The notes under the pieces were generated by a model. The model was not told the origin of the DNA and did no database searches. It saw only the letters and a program-made list of their open reading frames with translations. The position numbers were made by a program, and so were the translations under genes. Shown piece after piece: positions 49,527 to 59,541 of a stretch of DNA of 64,000 nucleotides. The stretch comes from Mycobacterium cookii (GTDB taxonomy: Bacteria; Actinomycetota; Actinomycetes; Mycobacteriales; Mycobacteriaceae): contig NZ_AP022569.1 in NCBI RefSeq assembly GCF_010727945.1, positions 1,550,001 through 1,614,000 of the forward strand. The letters run 5' to 3'. Every line of letters starts with the position of its first letter. Positions within the stretch are counted from its first letter, which is position 1.

Positions 49527-52186
49527 TGCAACCCGGCCAACCTGGCCGTGATCCGGTCGGCTTCCTCGCGCGCGACCCGCTGCCGCTCTCGCTGCTTGTC
49601 GACGACGGCCTCCGGCGCCTTCGCCATGAAGTCCGCGTTGCCCAATTTCGCTGTGGTCGAGGCCAATTCCTTCTGCGCGGCGGCCAGATCCTTCTCCAGT
49701 CGGCGGCGCTCGGCGGCGACGTCGATGGTGCCCGAGGTGTCCAATTCGACGACGACGATGCCGCCCTTCAGGCCGACCTCCAGCGACGCCGACGCGCCGA
49801 AATCCGGTCCGGGCTCGGTCAACCAGGCCAGTGAGGTGACGGCGCCCACCTGAGTGATCAGGTCGGCGCTGTCGAGCCCGGACAGCCGGGCAGGCACCTT
49901 CTGCCGATCGGCCAGCCCCTGGTCGCTGCGGAACCGGCGGATTTCGGTCACCAGCCTCTGCATATCGGTGATCCGTTGTGCGGCAACCGCATTGACGTCG
50001 ACTCCGGAGGGACCGGGCCAGTCGGCGATCACCAGCGACTCCCCCGACGTCAACGCCTGCCACAGCGCCTCGCTGACGAACGGGATCACCGGGTGCAGCA
50101 GCCGCAGCAGGGTGTCCAGCGCGGTGGCCAGCACGGCGGTGGTATGCGACAGACCGTCGGCAACCTGCGCTTTGGCCAGTTCGAGGTACCAGTCGCAGAA
50201 CTCGTCCCAGGTGAAGTGGTAGAGACTTTCACACGCGCGGCTGAACTCGTAAGAGTCGAAGGCCGAATCAACTTCGGCGCGAACCTCTTCCAGCCGGCCC
50301 AGAATCCATCGGTCGGCGTCGGTCAGCTCGTCGGGTGGCGGCAACGGGCTCAGCGCCGCGCCGTTCATCAACGCAAATCTGGTGGCGTTGAACAACTTCG
50401 TGACAAAGTTACGCGACGCCCGGACATGATCTTCGCCGACGCTGAGGTCGCTGCCGGGGCTGGAGCCGCGGGCCAGGGTGAACCGCAGCGCATCCGCGCC
50501 GTAGAGGTCCAGCCAGTCCAGCGGATCGATGACGTTGCCCTTGGACTTGCTCATCTTTCGCCCGGACTCGTCGCGAATCAGCCCGTGCAGGAACACGTCG
50601 GTGAACGGCACCTGCGGGCCCCGCCGGCCGCCGAGCGTGATGACGTCGTCGCCGCCGACGAACGTCCCGAACATCATCATCCGGGCCACCCAGAAGAACA
50701 AGATGTCGTAGCCGGTCACCAGAACGCTTGTCGGGTAGAACTTTTCCAGCTCCGGCGTCGTCTCGGGCCAACCCAGGGTGGAGAACGGCCACAGCGCCGA
50801 GGAGAACCAGGTGTCCAGGACGTCGGGATCCTGCTCCCAACCTTCGGGTGGCGTCTCGTCGGGGCCGACGCAGACCTGCTGACCGTCCGGCCCGTACCAG
50901 ATCGGGATGCGGTGACCCCACCACAGCTGGCGGGAAATGCACCAGTCGTGCATGTCGTCGACCCAGGCGAACCAGCGCGGCTCCAGGCTGGCCGGGTGAA
51001 TCACGGTGTCGCCGTTGCGAACCGCGTCGCCGGCCGCCTTCGCCAGCGATTCCACCCGCACCCACCACTGCAGCGACAGCCGCGGTTCGATCGGCTCGCC
51101 GCTGCGTTCGGAGTGCCCGACGCTGTGCAGATACGGACGCTTCTCCGCGACAACGCGACCCTCGGCCGCCAGAGCCTCGCGCACCGCGACGCGGGCCTCG
51201 AAGCGGTCCATGCCGTCGAATTGTGTTCCGGTGCCGGCGATCCGGCCTTTGGTGTCCATGATCGTCGGCATGTCCAACTGGTGGCGCAACCCGATCTCGA
51301 AGTCGTTCGGGTCGTGCGCCGGCGTGACTTTGACTGCGCCGGTGCCGAATTCGGGGTCGACGTGGTCGTCGGCGACGATGGTGATCTGGCGGTCCAGGAA
51401 AGGATGCGGCAGCGTGGCGCCGACCAGTGCGCGGTAACGCTGGTCGTCGGGATGCACGGCGATCGCGGTGTCGCCCAGCATCGTCTCCACCCGGGTGGTG
51501 GCCACCACGATGTGCGGCTCGGAGTCGTCGAGTGACCCGTACCGGAACGAGACGAGCTCACCCTCGACGTCCTCGTAGCGGACCTCGAGATCCGAGATCG
51601 CCGTCTCCAGCACCGGTGACCAGTTGACCAGCCGCTCGGCCTGATAAATCAGACCCGCGTCGTAGAGCCGCTTGAAGATGGTGCGCACCGCCCGGGACAG
51701 GCCGTCGTCCATGGTGAACCGCTCGCGGTCCCAGGCGACGCCGTCGCCGAGCCGGCGCATCTGACCGCCGATCGCGCCGCCCGATTCGCGCTTCCAGTCC
51801 CACACCTTGTCGATGAACAGCTCGCGGCCGAAGTCTTCTTTGGTCTTGCCGTCGACGGCGAGCTGCTTTTCCACCACGCTCTGGGTGGCGATACCCGCGT
51901 GGTCCATGCCGGGTTGCCACAGCACCTCGTAACCCTGCATGCGCTTGCGACGGGTCAGCGCGTCCATCATGGTGTGCTCCAGCGCGTGGCCCATGTGCAG
52001 GCTGCCGGTCACGTTCGGCGGCGGCAGCACGACCGAATACCCGGGCTTGGTGCTGGCCGGATCGGCGGTGAAATAGCCGGCATCGAGCCAGCGCTGATAG
52101 ATCGCGCCTTCGGCCGCGCCCGGATCCCACGCCTTGGGCAGGTCTTCAGCCCGCTTGTCAGCGGTGCGTTCTGGGCTGGCGGTCAC
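49523..52186 (-). CDS. valS: Valyl-tRNA synthetase
   Basis: An 887-residue class I aminoacyl-tRNA synthetase charging tRNA-Val. The signature HIGH appears as HMGH near residue 64 ([13 protein letters not shown]), the KMSKS loop near 545 ([13 protein letters not shown]), and the editing domain is in between ([25 protein letters not shown]). The anticodon-binding part and a C-terminal coiled coil ([17 protein letters not shown]) complete the usual length. The start is GTG at 52186, just after a short intergenic stretch (52187-52257) following the DUF937 gene. Confidence 0.96.
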   Translation of the reverse strand: MTASPERTADKRAEDLPKAWDPGAAEGAIYQRWLDAGYFTADPASTKPGYSVVLPPPNVTGSLHMGHALEHTMMDALTRRKRMQGYEVLWQPGMDHAGIATQSVVEKQLAVDGKTKEDFGRELFIDKVWDWKRESGGAIGGQMRRLGDGVAWDRERFTMDDGLSRAVRTIFKRLYDAGLIYQAERLVNWSPVLETAISDLEVRYEDVEGELVSFRYGSLDDSEPHIVVATTRVETMLGDTAIAVHPDDQRYRALVGATLPHPFLDRQITIVADDHVDPEFGTGAVKVTPAHDPNDFEIGLRHQLDMPTIMDTKGRIAGTGTQFDGMDRFEARVAVREALAAEGRVVAEKRPYLHSVGHSERSGEPIEPRLSLQWWVRVESLAKAAGDAVRNGDTVIHPASLEPRWFAWVDDMHDWCISRQLWWGHRIPIWYGPDGQQVCVGPDETPPEGWEQDPDVLDTWFSSALWPFSTLGWPETTPELEKFYPTSVLVTGYDILFFWVARMMMFGTFVGGDDVITLGGRRGPQVPFTDVFLHGLIRDESGRKMSKSKGNVIDPLDWLDLYGADALRFTLARGSSPGSDLSVGEDHVRASRNFVTKLFNATRFALMNGAALSPLPPPDELTDADRWILGRLEEVRAEVDSAFDSYEFSRACESLYHFTWDEFCDWYLELAKAQVADGLSHTTAVLATALDTLLRLLHPVIPFVSEALWQALTSGESLVIADWPGPSGVDVNAVAAQRITDMQRLVTEIRRFRSDQGLADRQKVPARLSGLDSADLITQVGAVTSLAWLTEPGPDFGASASLEVGLKGGIVVVELDTSGTIDVAAERRRLEKDLAAAQKELASTTAKLGNADFMAKAPEAVVDKQRERQRVAREEADRITARLAGLQ

Positions 52187-52257
52187 CCGTCAAGTCTAGA
52201 AAGCGCCGACGGCCGCTACGAACACCGCCCACCGCGGAGCGGTACGAACAGCTGGGT

Positions 52258-52824
52258 TTACTTCTTGCCGCCCAGCAATCCGCCGAGGATGTCGCCGGCC
52301 TTGGAGCCCAGCGCGTTGCCCAGCACGGTGCCCAGCGACTTGTTGCCGCCCATCCCGCCGAGGATGCTGCCCAGCACGTCGTTGAGCGCGCCGCCGGACG
52401 CCGCCTGCGTCGCGGGAGCTTCGCTCTTGCCGGTCAACTGCTTTCCGATGTAGGCCAGCACGATCGGCGCCAGGATCGGCAGCAGTTGCTTGAGCAGATC
52501 GCTGTTGCCGCCGCCGCCGCTGGCGAGCGCGTTGGCGACCTGGGTGGCGTCGTTGCCGCCGAAGATCCTCGCGATCGCCTGCTGGCCCTCTTGCTCGTCG
52601 ACCTGGTCGACGCTCACGCCGCCGTCGAGCAGGCCGGCGTGGCTGTCGGCGGCGGATTCGATCTTGCTGGCGTGCTCGGGGTCCTGCGCGTTCTCGTGCA
52701 AGCCACCCACGAGGACCGGCACCAGTAGATGAACCGCCTTGTTGACTTCGGCTTCGTCGACGCCGATCTTGCTGGCGATGTCGGTTGTGGGAATCTGCGC
52801 GAAAAGATCTTCAAGGCCAGACAT
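52258..52824 (-). CDS. DUF937 protein
   Basis: A 188-residue DUF937 protein (YidB-like group). The N-terminal region GLEDLFAQIPTTDIASKIGVD is followed by the family's helical block (VHLLVPVLVGGLHENAQDP, AIARIFGGNDATQVANALA) and a Gly-rich C-terminal half (LGSILGGMGG, ILGGLLGGKK). The function of the family is unknown. The ATG at 52824 is preceded by AGGTGG at eight bases; a GTG at 52836 is possible. It stands between valS and the enoyl-reductase-like gene on the same strand, 113 bases from the latter. Confidence 0.82.
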   Translation of the reverse strand: MSGLEDLFAQIPTTDIASKIGVDEAEVNKAVHLLVPVLVGGLHENAQDPEHASKIESAADSHAGLLDGGVSVDQVDEQEGQQAIARIFGGNDATQVANALASGGGGNSDLLKQLLPILAPIVLAYIGKQLTGKSEAPATQAASGGALNDVLGSILGGMGGNKSLGTVLGNALGSKAGDILGGLLGGKK

Positions 52825-52937
52825 GGACCCGTCCACCTAACGTTGCTGGGATGGTGTGATTCTGAGTTGACACTAGCCCAGCTGATCTTGTCCGAACAGC
52901 TATTCTTCGACAGCAGATCAATTGCGCGCCGGGCGTC

Positions 52938-54197
52938 TTATCGCGGCATCAGCCGCGCGGTTTCCAGCGACACTTCGGCGGCCGGGAAGCGCGCCAACAG
53001 GGCGTCGCCCATCGCCGCCGCCGGCGTCAGTACGCCGTGCAGGTCCGAGAGCGCAGTGCGGTCCAACGCCAGTGCCAGACCGCTTTCGCCCAACAGCACC
53101 GCGGTGGCTTTGTAGCCGGGGTCGCCGCTCTGGGCGATGGTCGCGACGTAGCGGGCGCCGGACGTCGTCGTGGTGTAGGTCTCGGCTTTGTAGAAGCCTT
53201 TCTCGCGAACGGCTTCGCTGGGGCCGGTGCCGGGCTTGGGCATCACCCGGTCGACCAGCTTGCGCGGCAACAGCCGGAAGTAGCGGCTACCCAACGTGAA
53301 CACCGCATTGCCGATTCCGTTGACGACCGCTGAAGCCACCGGAGCGATCGCGGAGGACCCCACGCTCATGTGCTCGTTGTACTGGAACCGCCTGCCGTAC
53401 GCGTAGTCCTGTAATGCGTTGCTGCGTCGGACGATTCGCGTGTTCGACGGCCCCATGACGAACCCGGCCGTGTACAGACCGGTGAGTTCCGGGGCGATCT
53501 GCCCGCCACGGCGACGGCGCAGGTCGGGTTGGGCGCCGAGTTCGGGTTCGGCGCCGCGGTCGGGACTGAGCGTGTAGGGGTCGGCGAATTGGCGACGCAC
53601 GTCGCCGTTCTTCGACGTGGAGTCGAGCACCTCCAGCATCGAAGCCACCGTGCCACCGGAGAACCCACCGGCGAACGAGCGGACCACGAAGTCGGTGCCC
53701 AGAAGTTCGCCGGCGCCGTCTTCGAGCGCCCTGCGATACAGCGCGTAGACCGTGAGATCCGAAGGAATGGAGTCGAATCCGCACGCGTGCACGATGCGTG
53801 CACCGGTATCGATGGCTTGTTTGTGGTAGAGGTCGATGCTCTCGCGGATGAACGGCGGCTCGCCGGTCAGGTCGGCGTAATCGGTCCCCGCCGCCGCGCA
53901 GGCAGCGACCAGCGGCAGGCCGTAGCGGCTGTAGGGACCGACCGTGGTGACGACGACCTGCGTCTGTGCGGCCATCGCATTCAGCGTCGACGGCGAGGAG
54001 GCGTCCGCCTGCAGGACCGGCCATGACTGCGCGGACTCCCCCAGCGTGTCGCGAATCGCCTTCAGCCGGTCGGTCGAGCGGCCGGCCAGCGCGATGCGCG
54101 CCGTGCCGCCGGCCCGGGCCAGATATTGGGCGGTGAGCTTGCCCACGAAGCCGGTGGCCCCGTACAGAACGATGTCGTACTCGCGTGTTGCAGTCAC
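52938..54197 (-). CDS. Saccharopine-dehydrogenase-like / trans-acting enoyl reductase family protein (Rv2449c-like)
   Basis: A 419-residue NAD(P)-binding protein. The Rossmann motif YGATGFVGKLTAQYL is near residue 12, followed by ALAGRSTDRL, VVTTVGPYSRYGLP, DLTGEPPFIRESI and HACGFDSIPSDL. It belongs to the mycobacterial group containing Rv2449c and the trans-acting enoyl reductase Rv2953 of phthiocerol synthesis. Given the FadD22-Pks15/1-like synthase in this window a lipid role is tempting, but Rv2449c has the same position next to valS in M. tuberculosis, so this is the housekeeping orthologue. The start is GTG at 54197, overlapping the stop of the S9 peptidase gene (GTGA). Confidence 0.88.
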   Translation of the reverse strand: MTATREYDIVLYGATGFVGKLTAQYLARAGGTARIALAGRSTDRLKAIRDTLGESAQSWPVLQADASSPSTLNAMAAQTQVVVTTVGPYSRYGLPLVAACAAAGTDYADLTGEPPFIRESIDLYHKQAIDTGARIVHACGFDSIPSDLTVYALYRRALEDGAGELLGTDFVVRSFAGGFSGGTVASMLEVLDSTSKNGDVRRQFADPYTLSPDRGAEPELGAQPDLRRRRGGQIAPELTGLYTAGFVMGPSNTRIVRRSNALQDYAYGRRFQYNEHMSVGSSAIAPVASAVVNGIGNAVFTLGSRYFRLLPRKLVDRVMPKPGTGPSEAVREKGFYKAETYTTTTSGARYVATIAQSGDPGYKATAVLLGESGLALALDRTALSDLHGVLTPAAAMGDALLARFPAAEVSLETARLMPR

Positions 54198-56209
54198 GGG
54201 CGCGACGGTACTCCGAGCAGCTCCGGCAATTCGGCGCTCTCCCCCAGCACGTGCTCAGCCAGGAACGCGAACACCACCCCGTACCAGATCTTGGCGTGCT
54301 GCGGTGCGAGGACCCAGTGGTCTTCGGACGGGAAGTACAGGAAGCGGTGCGGACTGCTGCCGTCCTCGCCGGCCGGCAACGCTGACGAGGCGAGCAGTTC
54401 GTACCACAGCCGCAGGCCCTCGCCGATCGGCACGCGGTAATCCCTGTCGCCGTGGATCACCAGCATCGGGGTGCTGATGTCGGCGACGAAGTGGTGGGGT
54501 GAGTGTGCGGCGGTCATCTGCGGCGTCATCTCGCGGCGCCAGTAGTACGCCGTGTCGGTGGTCGGGCCGAACTGGTCGAGCGCCCACAGGCTGGCGTGGG
54601 TCACGATCGCGGCGAAACGGTTGGTGTGACCGGCAATCCAGTTGGCCATATATCCGCCGAACGAGCCGCCCATCGCCGCGGTGCGGGTCGCGTCGATGCG
54701 CGGATGCTCGCACGCCGCATCGGTGGCGGCCATCAGGTCGTCGAACGGCGATCCACCCCACGCACCCCAGCCGCGCTGGATGAAGTCCTGCCCGTAACCG
54801 GTGGACAGCGCCGGATCGGGTAGCAGCACCGCGTAGCCCTTGGCGGCCATCAGCCACGGGTTCCATCGCCAGGCCCAGCTGTTCCAGCTGCCCAGCGGAC
54901 CGCCGTGAATCCACAGCAGCAGCGGCGCCGGCGCCTGGTCTTCGGGCAGCACCAACCACGACCGCACCGTCGTCCCGTCCGCGGTCAGCGTGCTCACATC
55001 GGTCAATGTCCCTGGCAGCGTGGGCAACTCGATGCAGGGCAGCACCGTGACCGCGCCGCCGGGATCGATGCGCACCGGGTGTGGCGGCGCGGCGTAAGAG
55101 CTGCGCAGTGCGTACAGCACGCCCTCCGGGACGACGACGACATCGGTGTAGCAGAAGTCGTCGTCGGTGACCTGACTGACTCTGGAGGTCGACACCTCGA
55201 CGGCGAATATCGGTGCGCGCCCGTTCTGGTCGGCCGTGACCACCAGCGATGCGCCGTCGCTGGACCAGGTCAGCGAGGCCGGCCGGCGATCCCAGTTTTC
55301 GGCGATCGATCGCGGCCGTTCGCCGAACCGTAGGTATTGCAATGTCATTCGCGGGGCGAGGTCCGGGGCGGTGAGGGTGTCGCGGGTATACGCCACCGCC
55401 GACCCGTCGGGTGAGATTGCGGGTTGGCCGAGATTGGCGTCGGGATCGTCGGCGATCACGCGGCGCTCCCCGGACGCCAGGTCGATAAGCATCAGCACCG
55501 ACCGTTGGACGGGCCCGGGCCCGGTGAGTTGCCACGTCGTGACGAGAAAGCTGCCGTCGGCGCTGATGTCGAAATCGACGTCGCCGAAGAAGCCGGCTGT
55601 CAGCAGCCCGCCACCAGGGTGCGGCGTCAGATCGCGGAGGCCGTTCGCGTCGAGCAGGTGAGGTTCGTCGGGGCCGAGGTCGTGATTCCAGAACCGGACG
55701 GGATACCCGGTGTGCAGAACAGCGCTCACCGCACCGTCCTTGCGCAGATCGCGCAGCCGCTGATCGTCATCGGCGTCGCGCGCCGCGGGCAGCAACGCCG
55801 ACGCAATGACGGTCGCGTCGGCCGCCCGGGCGGCGCGCACCGCGTTGACTCCCCCGGGCAGGCTCGCCACCTCGACAGCTTCGCCGCCCCCCGACGGCAG
55901 GCGCCAGAGCGCAGCAGGGGGCTTCGTGCCGGCGGTGTTGTGCGGTTGCGGCCTCGACGAGATGAACAGCAGGTCGCCGTCGGCGGTGAACACCGGCGAC
56001 GAGTCACCGGTGGCGCCACGGGTCAGCCGCCGAGCGGGCTGTCGGCCGGCCGGGTCGAGTTCCCAGACGGCGGTGACGTACTCGGCGCGTTTGTCGTTGA
56101 GTTCGGCCACGGTGGTCACCACCCGCGACCCGTCCGCCGACACCGCGAGGCCCGATACCCGCGGCAGCGCCAGGTAGTCGTCGAGGTTGTCGAATGCCGT
56201 TGCCGTCAT
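54194..56209 (-). CDS. S9-family prolyl-oligopeptidase-like serine peptidase
   Basis: A 671-residue peptidase with an N-terminal beta-propeller (about 1-400; repeated blocks such as SGLAVSADGSRVVTT and PAISPDGSAVAYTRD) and a C-terminal alpha/beta-hydrolase domain. The nucleophile Ser is in MGGSFGGYMANW near residue 515, the Asp in IHGDRDYRVP near 587 and the His in PSEDHWVL near 631, and WIHGGPLGSW carries the oxyanion region. No signal peptide is seen, so it is probably cytosolic. The ATG at 56209 begins MTATAFDNLDDYLALP. Its stop overlaps the start of the reductase-like gene. Confidence 0.92.
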   Translation of the reverse strand: MTATAFDNLDDYLALPRVSGLAVSADGSRVVTTVAELNDKRAEYVTAVWELDPAGRQPARRLTRGATGDSSPVFTADGDLLFISSRPQPHNTAGTKPPAALWRLPSGGGEAVEVASLPGGVNAVRAARAADATVIASALLPAARDADDDQRLRDLRKDGAVSAVLHTGYPVRFWNHDLGPDEPHLLDANGLRDLTPHPGGGLLTAGFFGDVDFDISADGSFLVTTWQLTGPGPVQRSVLMLIDLASGERRVIADDPDANLGQPAISPDGSAVAYTRDTLTAPDLAPRMTLQYLRFGERPRSIAENWDRRPASLTWSSDGASLVVTADQNGRAPIFAVEVSTSRVSQVTDDDFCYTDVVVVPEGVLYALRSSYAAPPHPVRIDPGGAVTVLPCIELPTLPGTLTDVSTLTADGTTVRSWLVLPEDQAPAPLLLWIHGGPLGSWNSWAWRWNPWLMAAKGYAVLLPDPALSTGYGQDFIQRGWGAWGGSPFDDLMAATDAACEHPRIDATRTAAMGGSFGGYMANWIAGHTNRFAAIVTHASLWALDQFGPTTDTAYYWRREMTPQMTAAHSPHHFVADISTPMLVIHGDRDYRVPIGEGLRLWYELLASSALPAGEDGSSPHRFLYFPSEDHWVLAPQHAKIWYGVVFAFLAEHVLGESAELPELLGVPSRP

Positions 56210-56243
56210 GCGTCGTTGGTAACACAACTCGGCATGACGGGGG

Positions 56244-59200
56244 TCAGCTGGCCCACACGTCCTCGACGTAGTGGTCGGATTCGACGAGACCGTTCAGCCA
56301 GTCGCGGGCCTGTCCGTCGTCAGCACCCGTCCGTGCCCGATAAATCTCGAGAAAGGACCCGCGAACGGCAGGCGCCATCTGCGCGCCGTCCCCGCACACA
56401 TAGACGTGAGTGTCCTTGGCCGGGTCGCCCAGTAGATCCCACACCTCGTCTGCGTCCGCGGCGATCCGGTCCTGCACGTAGCGGACGCCGTCCTGCGGCG
56501 CACGGGAAAAGGCCGGGCGCATCTGCACAATCCCGAGGGCTTCGGCCAGCTCGAACCGGTCTCGGAAGATGTAATCGACCTGCGGGTCACGCACCCCGAA
56601 GAAACACAGCGCAGGCTGCACCGGCGCTGCGGCGCGTTGCGAGGCGAGTCGATCACCGAGGAAGCCGAGGAACGGCGCGACTCCGGTGCCGGCGCTGACC
56701 AGGATCACGTTCTTTGCCGGATCGGCTCCGGCCCGAAACGCCTGCCGCGCCGGGTCCACCCGCGCCCGGATCACCCGTCCGGGTTGAACGGTCGCGAGGA
56801 AATTGGACGCGACACCTTTGAACAGGCCATGACCGGAACGGGCCGGCGCGTCGATCACGCTGACGACCAGCCCTACCACCCGCGGTGACAACAGCGATGA
56901 CGACGCGATCGAATAGTGCCTCGGCGCCATCGGGTCGAGCAGTTCGAGGAGTTCAGCGCCGGTGAGGACGCACGCCGGGTACTCGGCGAGGCACTCGATC
57001 ACGCTGAGCGGGCAACCCTCCGGGTCTTCGGCCAGTTCGGTGAGCCGCCGGCGCTCCGGAGGACAATCGTTGGCCGCGGCGAGGCGGCGTAGTTGACTGG
57101 GCGTCACGGGTTTTCGAAGTTCGACGAAGTGAGTGAGCAGTTCTCGCGCGCTGACCTCGCGGTCCAACGCGATCAGCCGCCGTGAGCTGCGGCGCGGATT
57201 GATCGACAACCTCAGTTCGGGGTCGATGTCCAGCTGAGTCAAGACCGCGTCGACGACCTCGGGTGGGTTGTCGGCGAGCACCGTGAGGTGGTCACCTGTC
57301 TGGTAGTCGACACCATCCGGAAGTTGCACGCGGATGTTGTGTTTGGCGTGACCCAATCCATTGTCCGGACTCACCAGTTCGGTGTTCTCGAGGATGGTCA
57401 TCGGGATCACCGAGGACCGTTCGTCCATCGCCGCCGTCACCGGGCCGACGATCCGGCGCAACTCGTAGAGCGGTTCGTCGGAATCGCTGATCGGCGTGGC
57501 GTTGGGGTCGCCGTACCGCTCGGCCAACGCCGACCACAGCGAGCCGGCGAACTCCTCGACCACACCGACCAGATCGCCCGAGGTATCGGCTGATGCCCGC
57601 GGGACTAGTCGGTTGGCTTCCAGCTCACCGAGGCGCTCATCGATTCGCTGAGGGATCACCTGGTAGGTGTCGGCCCAGTTGTGGTCACCCACACCGAGAA
57701 CCGCGACGTTGGGTACCGGGTTCAGTGCGGTGTCCGCATCGAGCAGCCAGGTGAGGAAGGCGCGGGCATCGTCGGTCGGTTGTCCGTTGTAGGAGGACGC
57801 GATGATCACGACGGCCTCGGCGTCGGGAAAGCCCCCGACGGCGTCGTCAAGGGGTGACACCGTCACGGTGCAACCCAAAGCCGTTGCATCATCAGCGAAT
57901 TGGCGGGCAAGGCCGCGGCAGGTGCCGAGGTTCGAACCGTAAAGGATGGCCAACCTGGTGCCGGCTTTCAACGCCGTTGCGGCACAGTCGTTTTCCGCGT
58001 TGACGGCCTCGGAGACTGGTGTGCCGATATGGCGATCCTGCGCAGTGCGCCGGAGAAGATCGAGCCGGAATCCGACCGGGCGGCGGCTGTTGGGGTTCTC
58101 CCACTGCGGGACATAGTGGTAGGCGTCGATCAGGCGGTAACGATGAACGAGCCGCGCCAGTGCCATCGTCGCCTCATGCAGCGCGAACTGTCTGCCGATG
58201 CACGAGCGCGCACCGGTTCCGAAAGGCTTGAACAAGGCGGCCGGCCGGGCCGCCGAACGTTCGGGAGCGAAGCGATCGGGGTCGAAGAATTCGACGTTGT
58301 CGCCCCACTGCGGCTGGCGGTGCAATGCGCCGGTCAGCACGGTGACTGCCTCGCCGCGTTTGATCGGATATCTGCCACCTATCACGGTGTCTTCCAAGGC
58401 CATTCGATCGAAGCTCAGCACCGGCGGTGACAGCCGCAGCGTTTCCTCGATGACCTGTCGCAGATAGGCCAGCTTGCCGACGTCGTCGTAGCCGGGCAGG
58501 TAGTCGTCGTCGGTTCCGAAAACGATGTCGACCTCGGCCTGCGCGCGATGCAGCACCGTCGGATCGCTGACCATGTTGTACAGGGCGTTGGGCATCAGCT
58601 CCGATGTGGTGAGCTGGCCGGCGATCAGGAAAGTCATGATCTGGTTGCGAATGTTCTCGGTCTCCAGCACGGGGTTGCCGTCGGAATCCTGTTGCAGCAT
58701 CAGCGCCAACAGGTCGTCGAACTCGCGGTCACCGGATCGGTGCTCGGCGATGAGGCCGTCGATGAACGCGTGCAAGGTTTTCAGTTCGTCGTTGAACGCC
58801 GGCGTTACCGTGCCCGAGCCCAACTCCCCCAGCGCCGTTGTGAAGCTCTGCGGGATCGGGGCCAGGCCCGGGCAGTTGAAAGAGTCGAAGCGCGAACCGA
58901 ATCCGGCGAGCGCGACGGTATCCATGGCCAGCTTCTGGAGGTCGGTCGACACATCCACCGGCCCGACTCCGGCGCTGAGGTCCCACCGGTCGATCAGCTG
59001 GGCGTTGATGTTCAGCATCGCCTCGTGATAAGCGCGCAGACCCGCGTAACTGAAGCCCGGCAACAGGACATCGTGGGCCCGCTGCCAGTTCGGTTCGCCG
59101 TGGTAGGCAGTGAACAGGCCGTCGCCCGCCAACGGTCTGACCCTGGCAAGGGTTGCGGTGAGGTTCTTGGCGAACCGGCTCTCGTCGCACAGCTCGGTAA

Positions 59201-59399
59201 CGAGTTCCAGCGAGCACGCGTACAGCTTCCGGAAGCCGCCGTTGAAGTCCGCATAGAACAGCGGACCGTGCAGTTCGCCGAATACGTCTGCCGCCAAAGC
59301 GCGGGGGCGGCCGGCAAGCTGGGCCGCGCCGGGCAACGGTCCTTCCGCCGAGGGGATACCGGGAAGATCCGGTGGCGACGACGCGCGGAACTCGGTCAC
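56244..59399 (-). CDS. Self-sufficient cytochrome P450-reductase fusion (CYP102 / P450-BM3 type)
   Basis: A 1051-residue fusion, the length of P450-BM3. Residues 1-470 are the P450: ExxR in EETLRLSPP, heme loop FKPFGTGARSCIGRQFA with Cys near 399, and an I-helix that reads IAGQLTTSE near 262, where the usual acid before the conserved Thr is Leu. A flavodoxin-like FMN domain follows (LAILYGSNLGTCRGLA, then SSYNGQPTDDA), then an FAD/NADPH reductase domain (PRHYSIASSS, SAGTGVAPFLGFL, VYVCGDGAQM, C-terminal DVWAS). Such enzymes hydroxylate fatty acids with NADPH and no partner. The GTG at 59399 gives the family length; the frame is open to 59456. It lies 34 bases after the S9 peptidase start on the same strand and divergent from the dehydratase gene. 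Confidence 0.9.
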   Translation of the reverse strand: MTEFRASSPPDLPGIPSAEGPLPGAAQLAGRPRALAADVFGELHGPLFYADFNGGFRKLYACSLELVTELCDESRFAKNLTATLARVRPLAGDGLFTAYHGEPNWQRAHDVLLPGFSYAGLRAYHEAMLNINAQLIDRWDLSAGVGPVDVSTDLQKLAMDTVALAGFGSRFDSFNCPGLAPIPQSFTTALGELGSGTVTPAFNDELKTLHAFIDGLIAEHRSGDREFDDLLALMLQQDSDGNPVLETENIRNQIMTFLIAGQLTTSELMPNALYNMVSDPTVLHRAQAEVDIVFGTDDDYLPGYDDVGKLAYLRQVIEETLRLSPPVLSFDRMALEDTVIGGRYPIKRGEAVTVLTGALHRQPQWGDNVEFFDPDRFAPERSAARPAALFKPFGTGARSCIGRQFALHEATMALARLVHRYRLIDAYHYVPQWENPNSRRPVGFRLDLLRRTAQDRHIGTPVSEAVNAENDCAATALKAGTRLAILYGSNLGTCRGLARQFADDATALGCTVTVSPLDDAVGGFPDAEAVVIIASSYNGQPTDDARAFLTWLLDADTALNPVPNVAVLGVGDHNWADTYQVIPQRIDERLGELEANRLVPRASADTSGDLVGVVEEFAGSLWSALAERYGDPNATPISDSDEPLYELRRIVGPVTAAMDERSSVIPMTILENTELVSPDNGLGHAKHNIRVQLPDGVDYQTGDHLTVLADNPPEVVDAVLTQLDIDPELRLSINPRRSSRRLIALDREVSARELLTHFVELRKPVTPSQLRRLAAANDCPPERRRLTELAEDPEGCPLSVIECLAEYPACVLTGAELLELLDPMAPRHYSIASSSLLSPRVVGLVVSVIDAPARSGHGLFKGVASNFLATVQPGRVIRARVDPARQAFRAGADPAKNVILVSAGTGVAPFLGFLGDRLASQRAAAPVQPALCFFGVRDPQVDYIFRDRFELAEALGIVQMRPAFSRAPQDGVRYVQDRIAADADEVWDLLGDPAKDTHVYVCGDGAQMAPAVRGSFLEIYRARTGADDGQARDWLNGLVESDHYVEDVWAS

Positions 59400-59541
59400 G
59401 CGGGCAGCATAGATTTCGGCGCGGCAACTTTGTCGAGATCCGCCGTTGTCGCCCACGCCGCAGGCACAGCGCTCGAACCGTCGCGTTAGTGTGCTGTGTC
59501 GGCTTCCGCGAACAGGCCGATCGGAAAGTTGAGCGAATGTG

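Noticed and set aside
54126..54440. Plus-strand frame opposite the S9 peptidase
   Set aside because: No motif and low-quality sequence; it is a shadow of the peptidase gene.
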